Shown: positions 16,935-26,757, counted from the stretch's first letter. The stretch: DNA of 64,000 bases from an uncultured Fidelibacterota bacterium (GCA_902615915.1 CACMQQ010000001.1:1-64000), one strand, 5' to 3'. Translations and numbers: made by a program. The notes: generated by a model not told the origin, from the letters alone.

Positions 16935-18281
16935 TTAATTTATTTTTCTAACTAAAACCCGATTACCATCAACAGAGAGAATCTTTACTTTAGATTCTTT
17001 TTCGATGAAGTCCCCCTCACTCACCACAAAAATCTTCTGATCGTCAGATGTGATCCAGCCTGAAGGCCTGAGATCCGATTGTGCGATACCAACCTTTCCA
17101 ACAAAGGATTCCCAGCCTACCGATGAGCTATAACCATCTTCTGATTTTTGTGTATCGGGAGAGGTCAGTTTTTGCCAAAATTCAGTTTTTGTCATTAGTT
17201 TAAACAACAATATCATTCCAATCACACTGCCTATAATACCTATGATAAGCCCCCATGCTGCCATAGCCTCTACTTCAGGTCCAACAGGTATATCAGGCAA
17301 CAGAAGCTCATAAAACCCCCATATTATTAAGACAAATCCACCTATCCCAGCTACACCAAATCCTGGAATAACAAGCACCTCTAAAACAATCAAAGCAGCG
17401 CCAGCTAATATTAATAAAAAATCGGTTATAGATGCTAATTTTGCAATAAAAGAAGTGCTTAATGATAATACCAAGCAACTCAAACCAACAAATCCAGGTA
17501 TCCCCCATCCCGGGCTTTGTAATTCAAAGAGTATCCCCAAAAAACCAAAAGTTGTTAATAAAGATGCAACTACTGGATTTGTAAGAAAACGCACGATTGA
17601 TTCTGACCAATTTTCTTTTGAATTTTTTATTTCAGCTCCTGAAAGATCAATATAATCTAATATTTCATCAATATTTTCTTTTTCAGCATCTGCTATTCCA
17701 TACTTAATAGCCATATCAGTAGATAGAGTGATAAGCTTGCCCTTTTTGCTTCCGTCTATGTCTTTTACGTTGATAGAATCACCATTCACATATGCTTTTT
17801 TGAATGATAATTCTTCATCAACCATACCTTTGGCTATATCCGAATTTCTTCCTCTGCTTTCAGCAGTAGCTGCCATTTCTTCCCGCATGTAACTTATTAC
17901 CTTTTCAGAGGCTTTTTTACCTGACATATCAACTGCAGTTGCAGCGCCGATTGTTGCTCCTTTTGTCATCACAATCTTTTCACAAGATAATGAAATCAGC
18001 GCTCCAGCAGATATAGCTCTGCGATTTATAAATGCGACTGTCGGTATTTTTGTATCTAATATAGCATCCTTTATTTGCGTCGCAGCATCCAGACGACCTC
18101 CAAAAGTATCGATATCAAAGATGATTGCTGCAGCATTGTTCTCCTCTGCTTGCTCAATACTTCTAACTACATAAGGAGGCAATCCTAAATCAATAGTATT
18201 TGAAATCGGCACTCGATGCACAGTTTGACTAGAAAGAAAAGTTGCATAGGATGCAAAAATGATAATTATAGACTTAATCAT
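16935..18281 (-). CDS. NfeD-family membrane serine protease (long form)
   Basis: The long form of NfeD: signal peptide, ClpP/SppA-like protease domain (residues 20-215), several membrane helices (about 235-360) and a C-terminal OB-fold NfeD domain (about 380-448). The nucleophile is in [13 protein letters not shown] (S of SAG), with [13 protein letters not shown] forming the oxyanion-hole region. NfeD works with the flotillin FloA in membrane quality control; floA lies directly downstream. Length fits the NfeD1b type. Confidence 0.9.
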   Translation of the reverse strand: MIKSIIIIFASYATFLSSQTVHRVPISNTIDLGLPPYVVRSIEQAEENNAAAIIFDIDTFGGRLDAATQIKDAILDTKIPTVAFINRRAISAGALISLSCEKIVMTKGATIGAATAVDMSGKKASEKVISYMREEMAATAESRGRNSDIAKGMVDEELSFKKAYVNGDSINVKDIDGSKKGKLITLSTDMAIKYGIADAEKENIDEILDYIDLSGAEIKNSKENWSESIVRFLTNPVVASLLTTFGFLGILFELQSPGWGIPGFVGLSCLVLSLSTSFIAKLASITDFLLILAGAALIVLEVLVIPGFGVAGIGGFVLIIWGFYELLLPDIPVGPEVEAMAAWGLIIGIIGSVIGMILLFKLMTKTEFWQKLTSPDTQKSEDGYSSSVGWESFVGKVGIAQSDLRPSGWITSDDQKIFVVSEGDFIEKESKVKILSVDGNRVLVRKIN

Positions 18282-18351
18282 ACTTTAAAATTACTCTATA
18301 ATCCTCTATATAAACAATGATGATGAAATAAAATCTAGCTAATTTCAGATT

Positions 18352-19227
18352 ATGATAAACGACCCTAAAATATCGAAAATGAAAATTACACATAAGCTCA
18401 CTTACCACTTGCTTAATATTTTTTCAAAATGGCTTCAGAAAAAATCCTTTTCTAGTAGAATTCGTTTCAGTCGAAGGATGGGCTCTTTTGTTTATTATTT
18501 CTTGCCGATCAGAAAAAAATTGGCCGCATTAAATATCAAAAAGGCATTCCCTGAAAAAAATAAAAGTTTTTATAAAAAAACGCTAAAAGATCTATACTAT
18601 GTATCATGTCGAAATTTCGTGGACCTAATGGCTTTACCTGCATCAAAATCAGATACTAAATTTGATATAGAAGGAAAACATTATCTTGATGATTCTCTTA
18701 AAGAGAAAAAAGGGGTAATACTTGTAACTGGGCATTTTGGACTTTGGGAATTATGGGGATCATGGTTAGGCTTAAATCGTTATAAAATTTGGGGAATAAT
18801 TCAAAGGCAAAAAAATTTAGGCGCAGATCTCTTTTTTAAACAAAAAAGAGAGTCTTACGGAATAAATCACATTTACAGAAGATCATCACTTGATGTCTCC
18901 TACGACGCGCTAAATAATGGAGAAATCTTAATACTTGCAAGTGATCAAAATGCCAAACAAAAAGGTGTTAAGGTAAATTTTTTTAATCATTCTTCCTCTA
19001 CGCCAAAAGGCGCAGCTATTTTTCATTTGCGTACAAAAGCTCCTATTATTTTCTCTGTACTGGAAATCTCTAATAAAGACAAGGTTCGAATAACATTTAA
19101 AAAAATTAAAACAACCAAAGAATCATCTGTCGCGAGCATAACTCAGGATTATACATCAAAATTAGAGGATTTTGTTCGTAAAAACCCTAGTCACTATTTT
19201 TGGTTTCATAATAAATGGAAAGAGTAA
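18352..19227 (+). CDS. LpxL/HtrB-like lysophospholipid/lipid A acyltransferase
   Basis: A 291-residue inner-membrane protein of the LpxL/LpxM superfamily, which transfers secondary acyl chains to lipid A. The catalytic motif is GHFGLWELWG (H-x4-E type), followed by the substrate residues of LASDQNAKQKGVKVNF and a conserved STPKGAA stretch. There is an N-terminal basic/hydrophobic anchor region. It heads a three-gene plus-strand unit with Sua5 and DUF3108. The exact acyl donor cannot be told from sequence. Confidence 0.86.
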   Translation: MINDPKISKMKITHKLTYHLLNIFSKWLQKKSFSSRIRFSRRMGSFVYYFLPIRKKLAALNIKKAFPEKNKSFYKKTLKDLYYVSCRNFVDLMALPASKSDTKFDIEGKHYLDDSLKEKKGVILVTGHFGLWELWGSWLGLNRYKIWGIIQRQKNLGADLFFKQKRESYGINHIYRRSSLDVSYDALNNGEILILASDQNAKQKGVKVNFFNHSSSTPKGAAIFHLRTKAPIIFSVLEISNKDKVRITFKKIKTTKESSVASITQDYTSKLEDFVRKNPSHYFWFHNKWKE

Positions 19228-19230
19228 ACA

Positions 19231-19809
19231 ATGATTCCGCTTGTAGTTAAGTCGACAGATCCTTTAGCTGTCGAGAAATCAATTAATATTTTAAAAAAAG
19301 GTGGAGTGATAGTATATCCAACCGATACACTCTATGGATTTGGCGTTGATGCAAACAATAATTATGCTATAGAGCGAATTAACAAATTAAAGAATAGACA
19401 TTCACCAATGAGTGTAATAGCGTGTAGATTTGAACAGGCAATGTCATGGACTAATATCAAAGAAAAAGATATAGAAATTGCTAAAAAAATTTTAGACAGC
19501 TCATCCACTCTAATACTTGATGCAAAAAAAAATATTGTTTCAAACAAAATATTAGGTAAGAACAATACTACTCTTGGAGTGAGAATACCAAAACACAAAT
19601 ATTGTTATGATATCTCAAAAGAATATGACAAGCCAATTACTACCACATCTGTCAATCGAAGTGGGGAGCAGCCATTGAACGATCCTAAATCGATATCTAA
19701 AATTTTTGGAAAAAGCATTGACCTTTTGATAGATGATGGAAAAATTAAAAAATCAGCGGGTTCAAAGATATATGAACTAAAAGAATCACAGGCAATTCGA
19801 ATTAGATGA
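19231..19809 (+). CDS. tsaC: threonylcarbamoyl-AMP synthase (Sua5/YrdC/TsaC)
   Basis: Makes threonylcarbamoyl-AMP from Thr, bicarbonate and ATP, the first step of t6A37 in ANN-decoding tRNAs. At 192 residues it is the single-domain (TsaC/YrdC) form, without the C-terminal Sua5 domain. Motifs: GGVIVYPTDTLYGFGVDA (residues 24-41), KLKNRHSPMSVI near 54, the TTLGVRIPKH loop and TTTSVNRSGEQPLND. It begins 3 bases after the acyltransferase and overlaps the DUF3108 gene by 4 bases. Confidence 0.91.
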   Translation: MIPLVVKSTDPLAVEKSINILKKGGVIVYPTDTLYGFGVDANNNYAIERINKLKNRHSPMSVIACRFEQAMSWTNIKEKDIEIAKKILDSSSTLILDAKKNIVSNKILGKNNTTLGVRIPKHKYCYDISKEYDKPITTTSVNRSGEQPLNDPKSISKIFGKSIDLLIDDGKIKKSAGSKIYELKESQAIRIR

Positions 19810-20519
19810 AGAGCATTAAAAAAATAATTATTTTTATCTTATTAATAAGCAATGGTAAACCGAACCCGCCTTTTAATATTAATGAAAAGTTAGAGTTTTC
19901 TGTAAATTTTAACTCTATAAATGTTGGAAAAGCTGAGCTCAATGTTAACAGTCTAGAACTGATTAACAACAAACAGACTTATTTAGTGTCTTTTCTCGCA
20001 AACACTGAAGGCTTAGCAGATAGATTATTTAAAATAAGGGACAGTATTGAACTTTGGATCGATGAAAAAGAATTTTACACACACAAAGTCAATAAAATAA
20101 TTAATGAAGGACTTTATAAAAAAAAGACCAAAATAACGTTTAATTATGATGACTCAATTGCTGTAATTAAAGACAATGAAAAAATAAAATTACCATTCAG
20201 ATCGTGGGACCCTTTTTCAATGTTTTATTATTTAAGGACCATTCAATTAATGAATGAGAATATTCTTGCATTTGATTATTTTAATGGTAAAAAGAAAATC
20301 AACTACAAGCTTATAGTATCAGGAAAAGAAGAAATTAAATCTAAAATCGGTTCATTTAATTGCTATATCGTTAAACCATTTCACCAAGGAAAAAGTCTGC
20401 TAAAAAATGAAGGAGATATGAAAATATGGATCAGTGATTCAGAAAAAAGGTTGCCAATTAAAATTCAAATAAAGATGAAATTTGGATCCATGAAATTAGA
20501 TCTTATTAGTGTAAACTAA
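19806..20519 (+). CDS. DUF3108 family exported protein
   Basis: A 237-residue protein with an N-terminal hydrophobic signal (KKIIIFILLISN) and the DUF3108 pattern: NEKLEFSVNFNSINVGKAEL near the N-terminus, LWIDEKEFYTHKVNKII in the middle and IWISDSEKRLPIKIQIKMKFGSMKLDL near the C-terminus. Such proteins are periplasmic or outer-membrane, beta-rich and of unknown function. Its position behind an LpxL-like gene suggests an envelope role. The 3' end overlaps the rseP end by 4 bases on the opposite strand. Confidence 0.82.
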   Translation: MKSIKKIIIFILLISNGKPNPPFNINEKLEFSVNFNSINVGKAELNVNSLELINNKQTYLVSFLANTEGLADRLFKIRDSIELWIDEKEFYTHKVNKIINEGLYKKKTKITFNYDDSIAVIKDNEKIKLPFRSWDPFSMFYYLRTIQLMNENILAFDYFNGKKKINYKLIVSGKEEIKSKIGSFNCYIVKPFHQGKSLLKNEGDMKIWISDSEKRLPIKIQIKMKFGSMKLDLISVN

Positions 20520-21691
20520 CCGCCAAAAAGCCTACCAATATCATTTATCATCACAGTGGCCATTAACATTAGCAATAGAACCATTCCAAATTGCTGTATT
20601 GCCATCCTCAATTTCAAACTTAGTGGTCTCCTAATAATACCTTCAATAGTGGTAATAAATATATGTCCACCGTCTAGACCTGGTATAGGTAATATATTCA
20701 AAAAAGCTAAATTACAACTAATTAATGCCATTAGACTAAGATAGGGAGACCATCCCTGCTTGGCAGTTTCAGCAGCTAAACCACCAATCATCAATGGCCC
20801 GCCTAACTCTTTTAAGGAAGCTTCTCCAGAGGCAAGCATCTTGATCGACAAGGTTACAAGGCTAAACCCAAACACTGTTCTTTCATATCCTGTTTGAATA
20901 CTTTCGTAAAGTGATGCTGGTACAATTTCAACAGCTTGGCTAATCCCTAATATCGCTTTAGTCTCTCCTGATTGGGGATCTATGTGGCTTTTGGGCCTAA
21001 CAACCTCATTAAATGTCTCTGATTCTCTAATGTAAGTCACAGTGATAGGTTGGTCCATTTTGCCCTTCAACGCATTTTGCATGTCCTGAATGGAATTGAT
21101 TTCAAAGTTTTCGATAGCAATAATCTGGTCATCCTTTTGAATACCTGCTAATGAGGCTGGATAATCTTCCATAACATCTCCAACGATCATTGCACCTTCA
21201 ACAGGGACTGGTTTACCATTATGAAGGGTCAATCCAGTAAATATAACAAATGCTAAGATCGCATTCATTATGACACCAGCGCTCATAAACCAAACTTGCT
21301 TAGGTCTAGATTTACTCATAAGCTCGTATGATTTATTGCTTATTTTTGTATCTAAGCTCTCATCTAGCATACCTGCTACTTTTACATATCCACCTAAAGG
21401 AATTAAAGATAAGCAGTATTCGGTTTTTGAACCTTTTCTGCCACTTTGGCTAAAGAATTTAGAAAAAATAGGACCCCATGCTATTTTCCCTTCTTCATTT
21501 TTTCTGTAAAAAAATAATTTAAAATCCCAACCATCTTTAACTGAAGTAAAAGCAAAAATTCGTGGCCCAAAACAAACAGAGAACTTTTCAACTTTTACTC
21601 CGATTGAACGGGCGGCTAGGTAATGTCCCAACTCATGAATAAATACAACTGCTCCAATGAGCAATAAGGCTGGTAAAATAGAAGATATCAT
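20516..21691 (-). CDS. rseP: RIP zinc metalloprotease RseP (site-2 protease)
   Basis: An intramembrane protease that cuts anti-sigma factors and signal peptide remnants. The 391 residues contain HELGH in the first membrane helix (about 19-23), one PDZ domain at about 165-240, and the third zinc ligand in NILPIPGLDGGH near 330. It is the last gene of the envelope operon, after dxr. E. coli RseP has two PDZ domains; one here is common in other phyla. No rseA/rpoE-like pair occurs in the window. Confidence 0.92.
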   Translation of the reverse strand: MISSILPALLLIGAVVFIHELGHYLAARSIGVKVEKFSVCFGPRIFAFTSVKDGWDFKLFFYRKNEEGKIAWGPIFSKFFSQSGRKGSKTEYCLSLIPLGGYVKVAGMLDESLDTKISNKSYELMSKSRPKQVWFMSAGVIMNAILAFVIFTGLTLHNGKPVPVEGAMIVGDVMEDYPASLAGIQKDDQIIAIENFEINSIQDMQNALKGKMDQPITVTYIRESETFNEVVRPKSHIDPQSGETKAILGISQAVEIVPASLYESIQTGYERTVFGFSLVTLSIKMLASGEASLKELGGPLMIGGLAAETAKQGWSPYLSLMALISCNLAFLNILPIPGLDGGHIFITTIEGIIRRPLSLKLRMAIQQFGMVLLLMLMATVMINDIGRLFGG

Positions 21692-21705
21692 AACATTAAC
21701 TTAAA

Positions 21706-22863
21706 TTATTTTATATATTTACTTGAAAAAGATTTTACAAAATTTGTGGTCCAGTCCTCCAAGGACAAAATATCATCGATACTAGGGTCTTCAGTCCAAT
21801 CATGATTTTCCATTGCAATTTCAATTAATTTTGGTATTTCCATAAAACCAATTTCTTTTTTTAAAAATCTATATACTGCTTGTTCATTTGCAACGTTTAG
21901 CACAGACGATGAAGTTCCGCCTCTAGCCAATGATTCGTATGCAAGTTTGATACATGGAAATCTTTCGTAATTGACACTCTCAAATGTTAATGATTTAATC
22001 TTTACAAGGTCTAAAGGTTCCCAATTTGTTTTTATGTGATTTGGATATGATAATGCGTATTGAATAGGGATTTTCATATCAGGTAAGCCCAGCTGCGCTT
22101 TAACAGAAGTATCATCAAACTCGACCATAGAATGGATGATGGATTGAGGGTGAACTACGATATCTACTTTCTGTGGATCCATTTCAAATAGCCATACGGC
22201 TTCAACGACCTCCAGTCCCTTATTCATCATTGATGCTGAATCAATAGTAATTTTTTTACCCATCTCCCAATTAGGATGTTTTAATGCGTCCTCGGGTTTA
22301 ATATCCTTGAATTTAGAAATTTTCTTTTCTCTGAATGGTCCTCCACTACCTGTTAGGATCAATCTCTTTACTTCATCTTTCGATTCTCCAGCCAAGCATT
22401 GCCATATAGCTGAATGCTCACTATCAACAGGAAGAATATTCACATTTGCTTTTTTTCTTTCCCTTTCAATGATCTTGCCAGCCATCACTAAGCTTTCTTT
22501 ATTGCTTAAAGCAATGTCTGCACCAGCTCTAATAGCGTAGACTGTCGGCAACATTCCAGAGGAGCCAACTATGGCATTTAGAACTAAATCAACATCACCT
22601 CTTGATGAAATCTCTAACAATCCATTTTTACCACATAATACATCAATTGATGTATTCTTTAAAGCATCCTTAACAATTAAGTAAGCATCCTCATCAACTA
22701 TTGATACGGATTCAGGTTGAAACTTTTTAGCCTGCTCAATTAATAATTGCGAATTAGTATTTGCGCTTAACCCAACTATATCAATTTCAAGATTATTGAT
22801 TACATTTAACGCGTTAACTCCGATTGACCCTGTTGAGCCTAAGATTGTTACTTTTTTTTTCAT
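21706..22863 (-). CDS. dxr: 1-deoxy-D-xylulose 5-phosphate reductoisomerase
   Basis: The committed step of the MEP isoprenoid pathway: DXP to MEP with NADPH. The 385-residue protein has LGSTGSIGVNAL (NADPH site, residues 8-19), LSNKESLVMAGK, PVDSEHSAIWQCL (metal and substrate) and SASMMNKGLEVVEA near 210. It overlaps the preceding gene by ATGA and is followed by rseP after 14 bases. With ispD, ispE and ispF elsewhere in the window, four of seven MEP genes are present. Confidence 0.95.
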   Translation of the reverse strand: MKKKVTILGSTGSIGVNALNVINNLEIDIVGLSANTNSQLLIEQAKKFQPESVSIVDEDAYLIVKDALKNTSIDVLCGKNGLLEISSRGDVDLVLNAIVGSSGMLPTVYAIRAGADIALSNKESLVMAGKIIERERKKANVNILPVDSEHSAIWQCLAGESKDEVKRLILTGSGGPFREKKISKFKDIKPEDALKHPNWEMGKKITIDSASMMNKGLEVVEAVWLFEMDPQKVDIVVHPQSIIHSMVEFDDTSVKAQLGLPDMKIPIQYALSYPNHIKTNWEPLDLVKIKSLTFESVNYERFPCIKLAYESLARGGTSSSVLNVANEQAVYRFLKKEIGFMEIPKLIEIAMENHDWTEDPSIDDILSLEDWTTNFVKSFSSKYIK

Positions 22864-23534
22864 ATGCTTTTAAGGATAGAAAAAGATAAATAATTAGATT
22901 TATTGTTTGTTGACAAATTTACAGATAATATCATGTCTTTGATCCTTCTCATTGTCCCTATATTTATTTGATTTATCTGATAAGCTGCCCTAGTTGAAAA
23001 CCCCATTCCATTAATATATTTTGAATTATTAATAGAATTCATCGATAATCCATAAATGAACTTAGTCTTGTCATCAAAAAGAAAAAATCGATCTATTGAA
23101 AATTTCAAAGCTGAAAGATTCATTTGATAATGAGCTCTGAAAAATCCAGAATCAAACGAAACCATCCAGTTCGCAGGAGATTCAGCGCTTCCGGGATTTA
23201 AAGACATTCCCCAGCCAAACAACTGAGCTGCGCCCTTTTCAGTAGAAAATCCAGACATTCTTCCTCTCAATATTAAGTTCCAAGTTAATTTAACAAAAGC
23301 AAATGTATGAGGAGCATATCTAGTTGTAGATATTTCTCCAGAAATTGATGAGCCAAAATGAAAGTTTTTTTCATTTTCAAAAGGGTAGTATTGAGATGAG
23401 GAAATTAACGCAGCCAGTCCATTGATTTTATATGAATTGGCGTTATTCATATTTTCAATTTGAAAAGAGGACCATTGAGAAAAAATAATACAAGAAGAAA
23501 AATGAACTATAATACTAATTCTATTTATGTTCAT
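22860..23534 (-). CDS. probable outer-membrane beta-barrel protein of unknown function
   Basis: A 224-residue protein with a hydrophobic N-terminal signal (INRISIIVHFSSCIIFSQ) and alternating, aromatic-rich beta strands (FAFVKLTWNLILRG, ANWMVSFDSGFFRAHYQMN). It ends in a strand terminus LSFSILKSI. The pattern recalls PorV/PorQ-like barrels, but I cannot assign a family. It is embedded between lpxA and dxr and overlaps dxr by ATGA, so it is co-transcribed with lipid A genes. Confidence 0.6.
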   Translation of the reverse strand: MNINRISIIVHFSSCIIFSQWSSFQIENMNNANSYKINGLAALISSSQYYPFENEKNFHFGSSISGEISTTRYAPHTFAFVKLTWNLILRGRMSGFSTEKGAAQLFGWGMSLNPGSAESPANWMVSFDSGFFRAHYQMNLSALKFSIDRFFLFDDKTKFIYGLSMNSINNSKYINGMGFSTRAAYQINQINIGTMRRIKDMILSVNLSTNNKSNYLSFSILKSI

Positions 23535-23543
23535 TAAAAGAAT

Positions 23544-24314
23544 TTAAATTATACCTCGTTCACTGTTTTCAATGAAATTAATAATTTTTTTTATTTCATC
23601 TGTTTTGTCAAGATTATTCTTTATTGAACTGAGGGCTTGGCCCCGATTCTTTTTTGAAACAAAGAATTGTCTATAGGCTTTTTTTATTAATAGCCTTTTA
23701 TCTTCAGAAAAACCACGTCGAGTTAAGCCAATTTTGTTTATTCCAATAAATCTCAATGGATGACCAGCAACAACAACGTAAGGAGGTACATCCTGTTTAG
23801 CGCAAAAACCACCTCCGATTAAGGACTGTTCACCGATCTTAACAAATTGATGAATAACTACACCCCCTCCAATATTAGCCCACTCGCCTATTTCAACATG
23901 ACCTCCCAATGTTGCAAGATTTGCCATGATCGTGTTATTTCCCACAATACAATCATGAGCCACATGAGTACATGCCATCAATAAAACATTATCTCCAACT
24001 ACAGTCTGTCCAAGCGCGGTCGTCCCTCTATTTATTGTAACTGATTCTCTAATTGTTACGTTTTCACCAATGATTGTAAATGTTTTTTCACCATTATATT
24101 TCATGTCCTGAGGCGCTTCACCAATTGAATTATTATGATATATAGTACAATTTGAACCTAAAGTAGTTCCACTGCAAATTGTGTTATGATTTCCAATAGA
24201 ACAGTTATTGCCAATTTTAACATCAGCCTCAATTACATTAAATGCACCTATATGAACATTAGAGCCTATTTCGGCTTTATTTGAAATTATTGAGGTAGGA
24301 TGAATAGAGATAAT
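23544..24314 (-). CDS. lpxA: UDP-N-acetylglucosamine acyltransferase (LpxA), ATT start
   Basis: Catalyses the first step of lipid A synthesis: transfer of a 3-hydroxyacyl group from ACP to UDP-GlcNAc. The ORF track begins at an internal Met (24104), but the frame is open upstream to 24314 and encodes a typical LpxA N-terminus (SIHPTSIISNKAEIGSNV..) with left-handed helix hexapeptides. Between the in-frame TAA upstream and this region there is no ATG, GTG or TTG; the candidates are ATT at 24314 or ATT at 24305. Starting at 24314 gives 256 residues, the usual length, and lies one base after the lpxC/fabZ TAG. The catalytic His is in HVAHDC, and GGFCAKQDVPPYVVVAGHP is present. Confidence 0.88.
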   Translation of the reverse strand: MISIHPTSIISNKAEIGSNVHIGAFNVIEADVKIGNNCSIGNHNTICSGTTLGSNCTIYHNNSIGEAPQDMKYNGEKTFTIIGENVTIRESVTINRGTTALGQTVVGDNVLLMACTHVAHDCIVGNNTIMANLATLGGHVEIGEWANIGGGVVIHQFVKIGEQSLIGGGFCAKQDVPPYVVVAGHPLRFIGINKIGLTRRGFSEDKRLLIKKAYRQFFVSKKNRGQALSSIKNNLDKTDEIKKIINFIENSERGII

Positions 24315-24315
24315 G

Positions 24316-25725
24316 CTATGCTTTTAAACGATCCACTACTGTAGCCTTTAAAAGCCCCTCAGCGACAAGTTTATTATCAACATAAGCTTTCCCATCAAGC
24401 AATGCAGTGCCAAGCCTGAATTTGACCAGTTTCATTTCAAATCTTAATCGATCTCCAGGAATAATTGGATGGCGAAATTTGGCATCAGACAAAGAAGAGA
24501 AAAACATATTTTTCTCCATTGGGTTTTTGACACTATTCAAAACTAAAAAGCAGCCCGCTTGACACATCGCTTCTAAGACTAAAACACCCGGCATAACAGG
24601 TTGATTAGGAAAATGGCCTTGGAAAAAAGGTTCATTAAATGTGACGTTTTTGAATGCTGTTAAGCTTTCATTTGGAACGATATCTACTATTCTATCAACT
24701 AAAACAAAAGGATAGCGGTGCGGCAATAAGCCCAAGATTGAATTAATATCAAACATCGAACTTTTAAAAACATTTTGCGTTGGTATTTGTTGCGCTATCT
24801 TTTTTTGATAAGCTTTTTTAATTTTTTTAACTAATTCCACATTAGCCGCATGGCCACTTTTTGATGCAATCACATGTCCTGTTAAAGGCATTCCAAGTAA
24901 AGCTAAATCGCCAATTAAGTCCAATGCTTTATGCCTGACTGGTTCATTGTCAAATCTAAGTTTTTTCCCATTAAGAGTGCCGTTTGCCCCTAGGCTAATT
25001 TCTTTTTTAATTCCAAAAAGTGATTTTAGGTTATCTGCTTCAGATTGATCAATTTCTTTGTCTACAATTACAACGGCATTATCCAAATTACCACCTTTTA
25101 TTAATCCATCTTCTTTAAGGTTTTCTACTTCACTTAAAAAACAAAACGTTCTTGCAGGTGCTATTTCTTTTGCAAAATTCTTTTCTAATTCATCCATTGT
25201 AGTGAATTGAGTCCCAATCGTCTTGAACTTATAATCAACCATAAATGTTACTCTAAACTGATCAGATGGCATAATGTGAATATCAACACCTCTTTTAGGG
25301 TCAGTGTAGCCTACCGCTTCATCAATGTGAAGATAATTGCGAGGCTGATTTTGTTTAACGATGCCTGCCTTTAGTAAAGCTTCTACAAAGTCTATAGAAC
25401 TTCCGTCCATAACAGGAGGTTCTTTTTCAGTAAGCTCAATCAAAACATTGTCTAAGCCAATACCTACGCATGCTGCTAGAGCATGTTCAACAGTATGAAT
25501 GCGAACACCATTTTCTTCAATCGTTGTGCCTCTAGAAATATCAACTACATGGTCAATATCGGCTTTTATTTCTGGGCAACCTTCCACATCCATTCTTTTA
25601 AATCTTATGCCAAAATCTTCACCAGCTGGTTTAAAGGTAATTGTAGTTTCAACACCAGTATGTAGACCAACACCAGTACATGAAGTTTCTGTAGCAATTG
25701 TTCTTTGGTATTTAACTTGACTCAT
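24316..25725 (-). CDS. lpxC/fabZ: LpxC-FabZ fusion: lipid A deacetylase and 3-hydroxyacyl-ACP dehydratase
   Basis: A 469-residue bifunctional enzyme. Residues about 1-300 are LpxC, the zinc deacetylase committing lipid A synthesis: HTVEHALAA (zinc His), RHKALDLIGD (His and Asp zinc ligands). Residues about 325-469 are FabZ: LLPHRYPFVLVDRI (catalytic His) and HFPNQPVMPGVLVLEAM (catalytic Glu). Such fusions are known in Bacteroidota and related lineages. It overlaps lpxD by ATGA and precedes lpxA. Joining LpxC to FabZ may balance hydroxyacyl-ACP use between lipid A and membrane lipids. Confidence 0.96.
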   Translation of the reverse strand: MSQVKYQRTIATETSCTGVGLHTGVETTITFKPAGEDFGIRFKRMDVEGCPEIKADIDHVVDISRGTTIEENGVRIHTVEHALAACVGIGLDNVLIELTEKEPPVMDGSSIDFVEALLKAGIVKQNQPRNYLHIDEAVGYTDPKRGVDIHIMPSDQFRVTFMVDYKFKTIGTQFTTMDELEKNFAKEIAPARTFCFLSEVENLKEDGLIKGGNLDNAVVIVDKEIDQSEADNLKSLFGIKKEISLGANGTLNGKKLRFDNEPVRHKALDLIGDLALLGMPLTGHVIASKSGHAANVELVKKIKKAYQKKIAQQIPTQNVFKSSMFDINSILGLLPHRYPFVLVDRIVDIVPNESLTAFKNVTFNEPFFQGHFPNQPVMPGVLVLEAMCQAGCFLVLNSVKNPMEKNMFFSSLSDAKFRHPIIPGDRLRFEMKLVKFRLGTALLDGKAYVDNKLVAEGLLKATVVDRLKA

Positions 25726-26732
25726 TGTCTATTTAAATATTCTGATTCAAATTTTTTGATTTTATTTTTTAAAATTTTCACTTCGGCAAATGTTGCATCT
25801 CTACGATTCTTCTCTTTTATCTCTCTAGCAGGAGAGCCTGAATAAGTTTTGCCTCCAGGCAAATCTTTCATCGCTACTGTGTAACACGCAAAAATCGCAC
25901 GATCACCTATAGTAACATGATCGATAGCACCGGATTGACCGCCAAAAATACAGAAGTCTCCAATTTTTGAGCTTCCTGCAATAGTAACATGCGCAGTCAA
26001 CAAGCAACCTTTCCCAATTTCAACATTGTGCCCAATCTGAACTCCATTATCAAATTTACACATATCCCCTATTAAGGTATCATCAATAGTACCTCTATCA
26101 ATCGTACAATTTGCACCAATTTCTACATCATTGCCAACATTTACCTTACCATTTTGAGGTATTTTGTAATGTGTATCTTTATGGGTATAGAACCCATAGC
26201 CATCTGCACCAATCACTGACCCTGAATGAATAGTGCAATTTTTTCCAATTCTAACCAAAGAATAAATGTTAACACTGCTCATTATCTTTGAATTGGATCC
26301 TATTGTTGTCCCATGACCTATATAGCAGTTAGATCCAATAGCGCTTCCACTTTTTATCTTAACATTATTTTCTAAAACTGTAAAAGGGCCAATAGTTACA
26401 TTTTTTTCTATAGTTACATTTTTACCAATAACTACAGAATCATGAACCCCCTTGTGTGTTGTAATATCTAACTTAAAATGCTTGAGAACTTTAATGAGAG
26501 CCAGATGGGGGTTCTGGACTATGATACCATCTTTCTTAATAAAATCTTTTTCTTTGGCGATGATTGCAGATGCTTCAGATGTTGCGAGATGATTTGAGTA
26601 TTTTTTATTATAATAAAAAGCGATAGAACCAGGCTTACTTTTTTGAATTGTACAGATATTGGAGATTTTCATATTTCCATCTCCTACCAAAATACCATCA
26701 ACCATGCTTGCTATATCTTTTAAAAGAGTCAA
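25722..26732 (-). CDS. lpxD: UDP-3-O-(3-hydroxyacyl)glucosamine N-acyltransferase
   Basis: The third step of lipid A synthesis: N-acylation of the LpxC product. The 336-residue protein has an N-terminal uridine-binding domain (about 1-95), followed by a left-handed parallel beta helix of hexapeptides (VVIGKNVTIEKNVTIGPFTV..) and catalytic His in QIGHNVEIG. GAIDHVTIGDRA near the end and a C-terminal helix match LpxD. It overlaps lpxC by ATGA. Confidence 0.95.
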   Translation of the reverse strand: MTLLKDIASMVDGILVGDGNMKISNICTIQKSKPGSIAFYYNKKYSNHLATSEASAIIAKEKDFIKKDGIIVQNPHLALIKVLKHFKLDITTHKGVHDSVVIGKNVTIEKNVTIGPFTVLENNVKIKSGSAIGSNCYIGHGTTIGSNSKIMSSVNIYSLVRIGKNCTIHSGSVIGADGYGFYTHKDTHYKIPQNGKVNVGNDVEIGANCTIDRGTIDDTLIGDMCKFDNGVQIGHNVEIGKGCLLTAHVTIAGSSKIGDFCIFGGQSGAIDHVTIGDRAIFACYTVAMKDLPGGKTYSGSPAREIKEKNRRDATFAEVKILKNKIKKFESEYLNRQ

Positions 26733-26757
26733 GCGAATTAACCGTTAATTTTAGATA

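Noticed and set aside
22860-23534. Type IX secretion gene (PorV/PorQ)
   Set aside because: Only a general beta-barrel pattern; no other type IX component in the window.
23544-24104. ORF track start of lpxA at Met 24104
   Set aside because: It removes about 70 residues of the beta-helix that are clearly encoded upstream in the same frame; the true start must be earlier, at a non-canonical codon.
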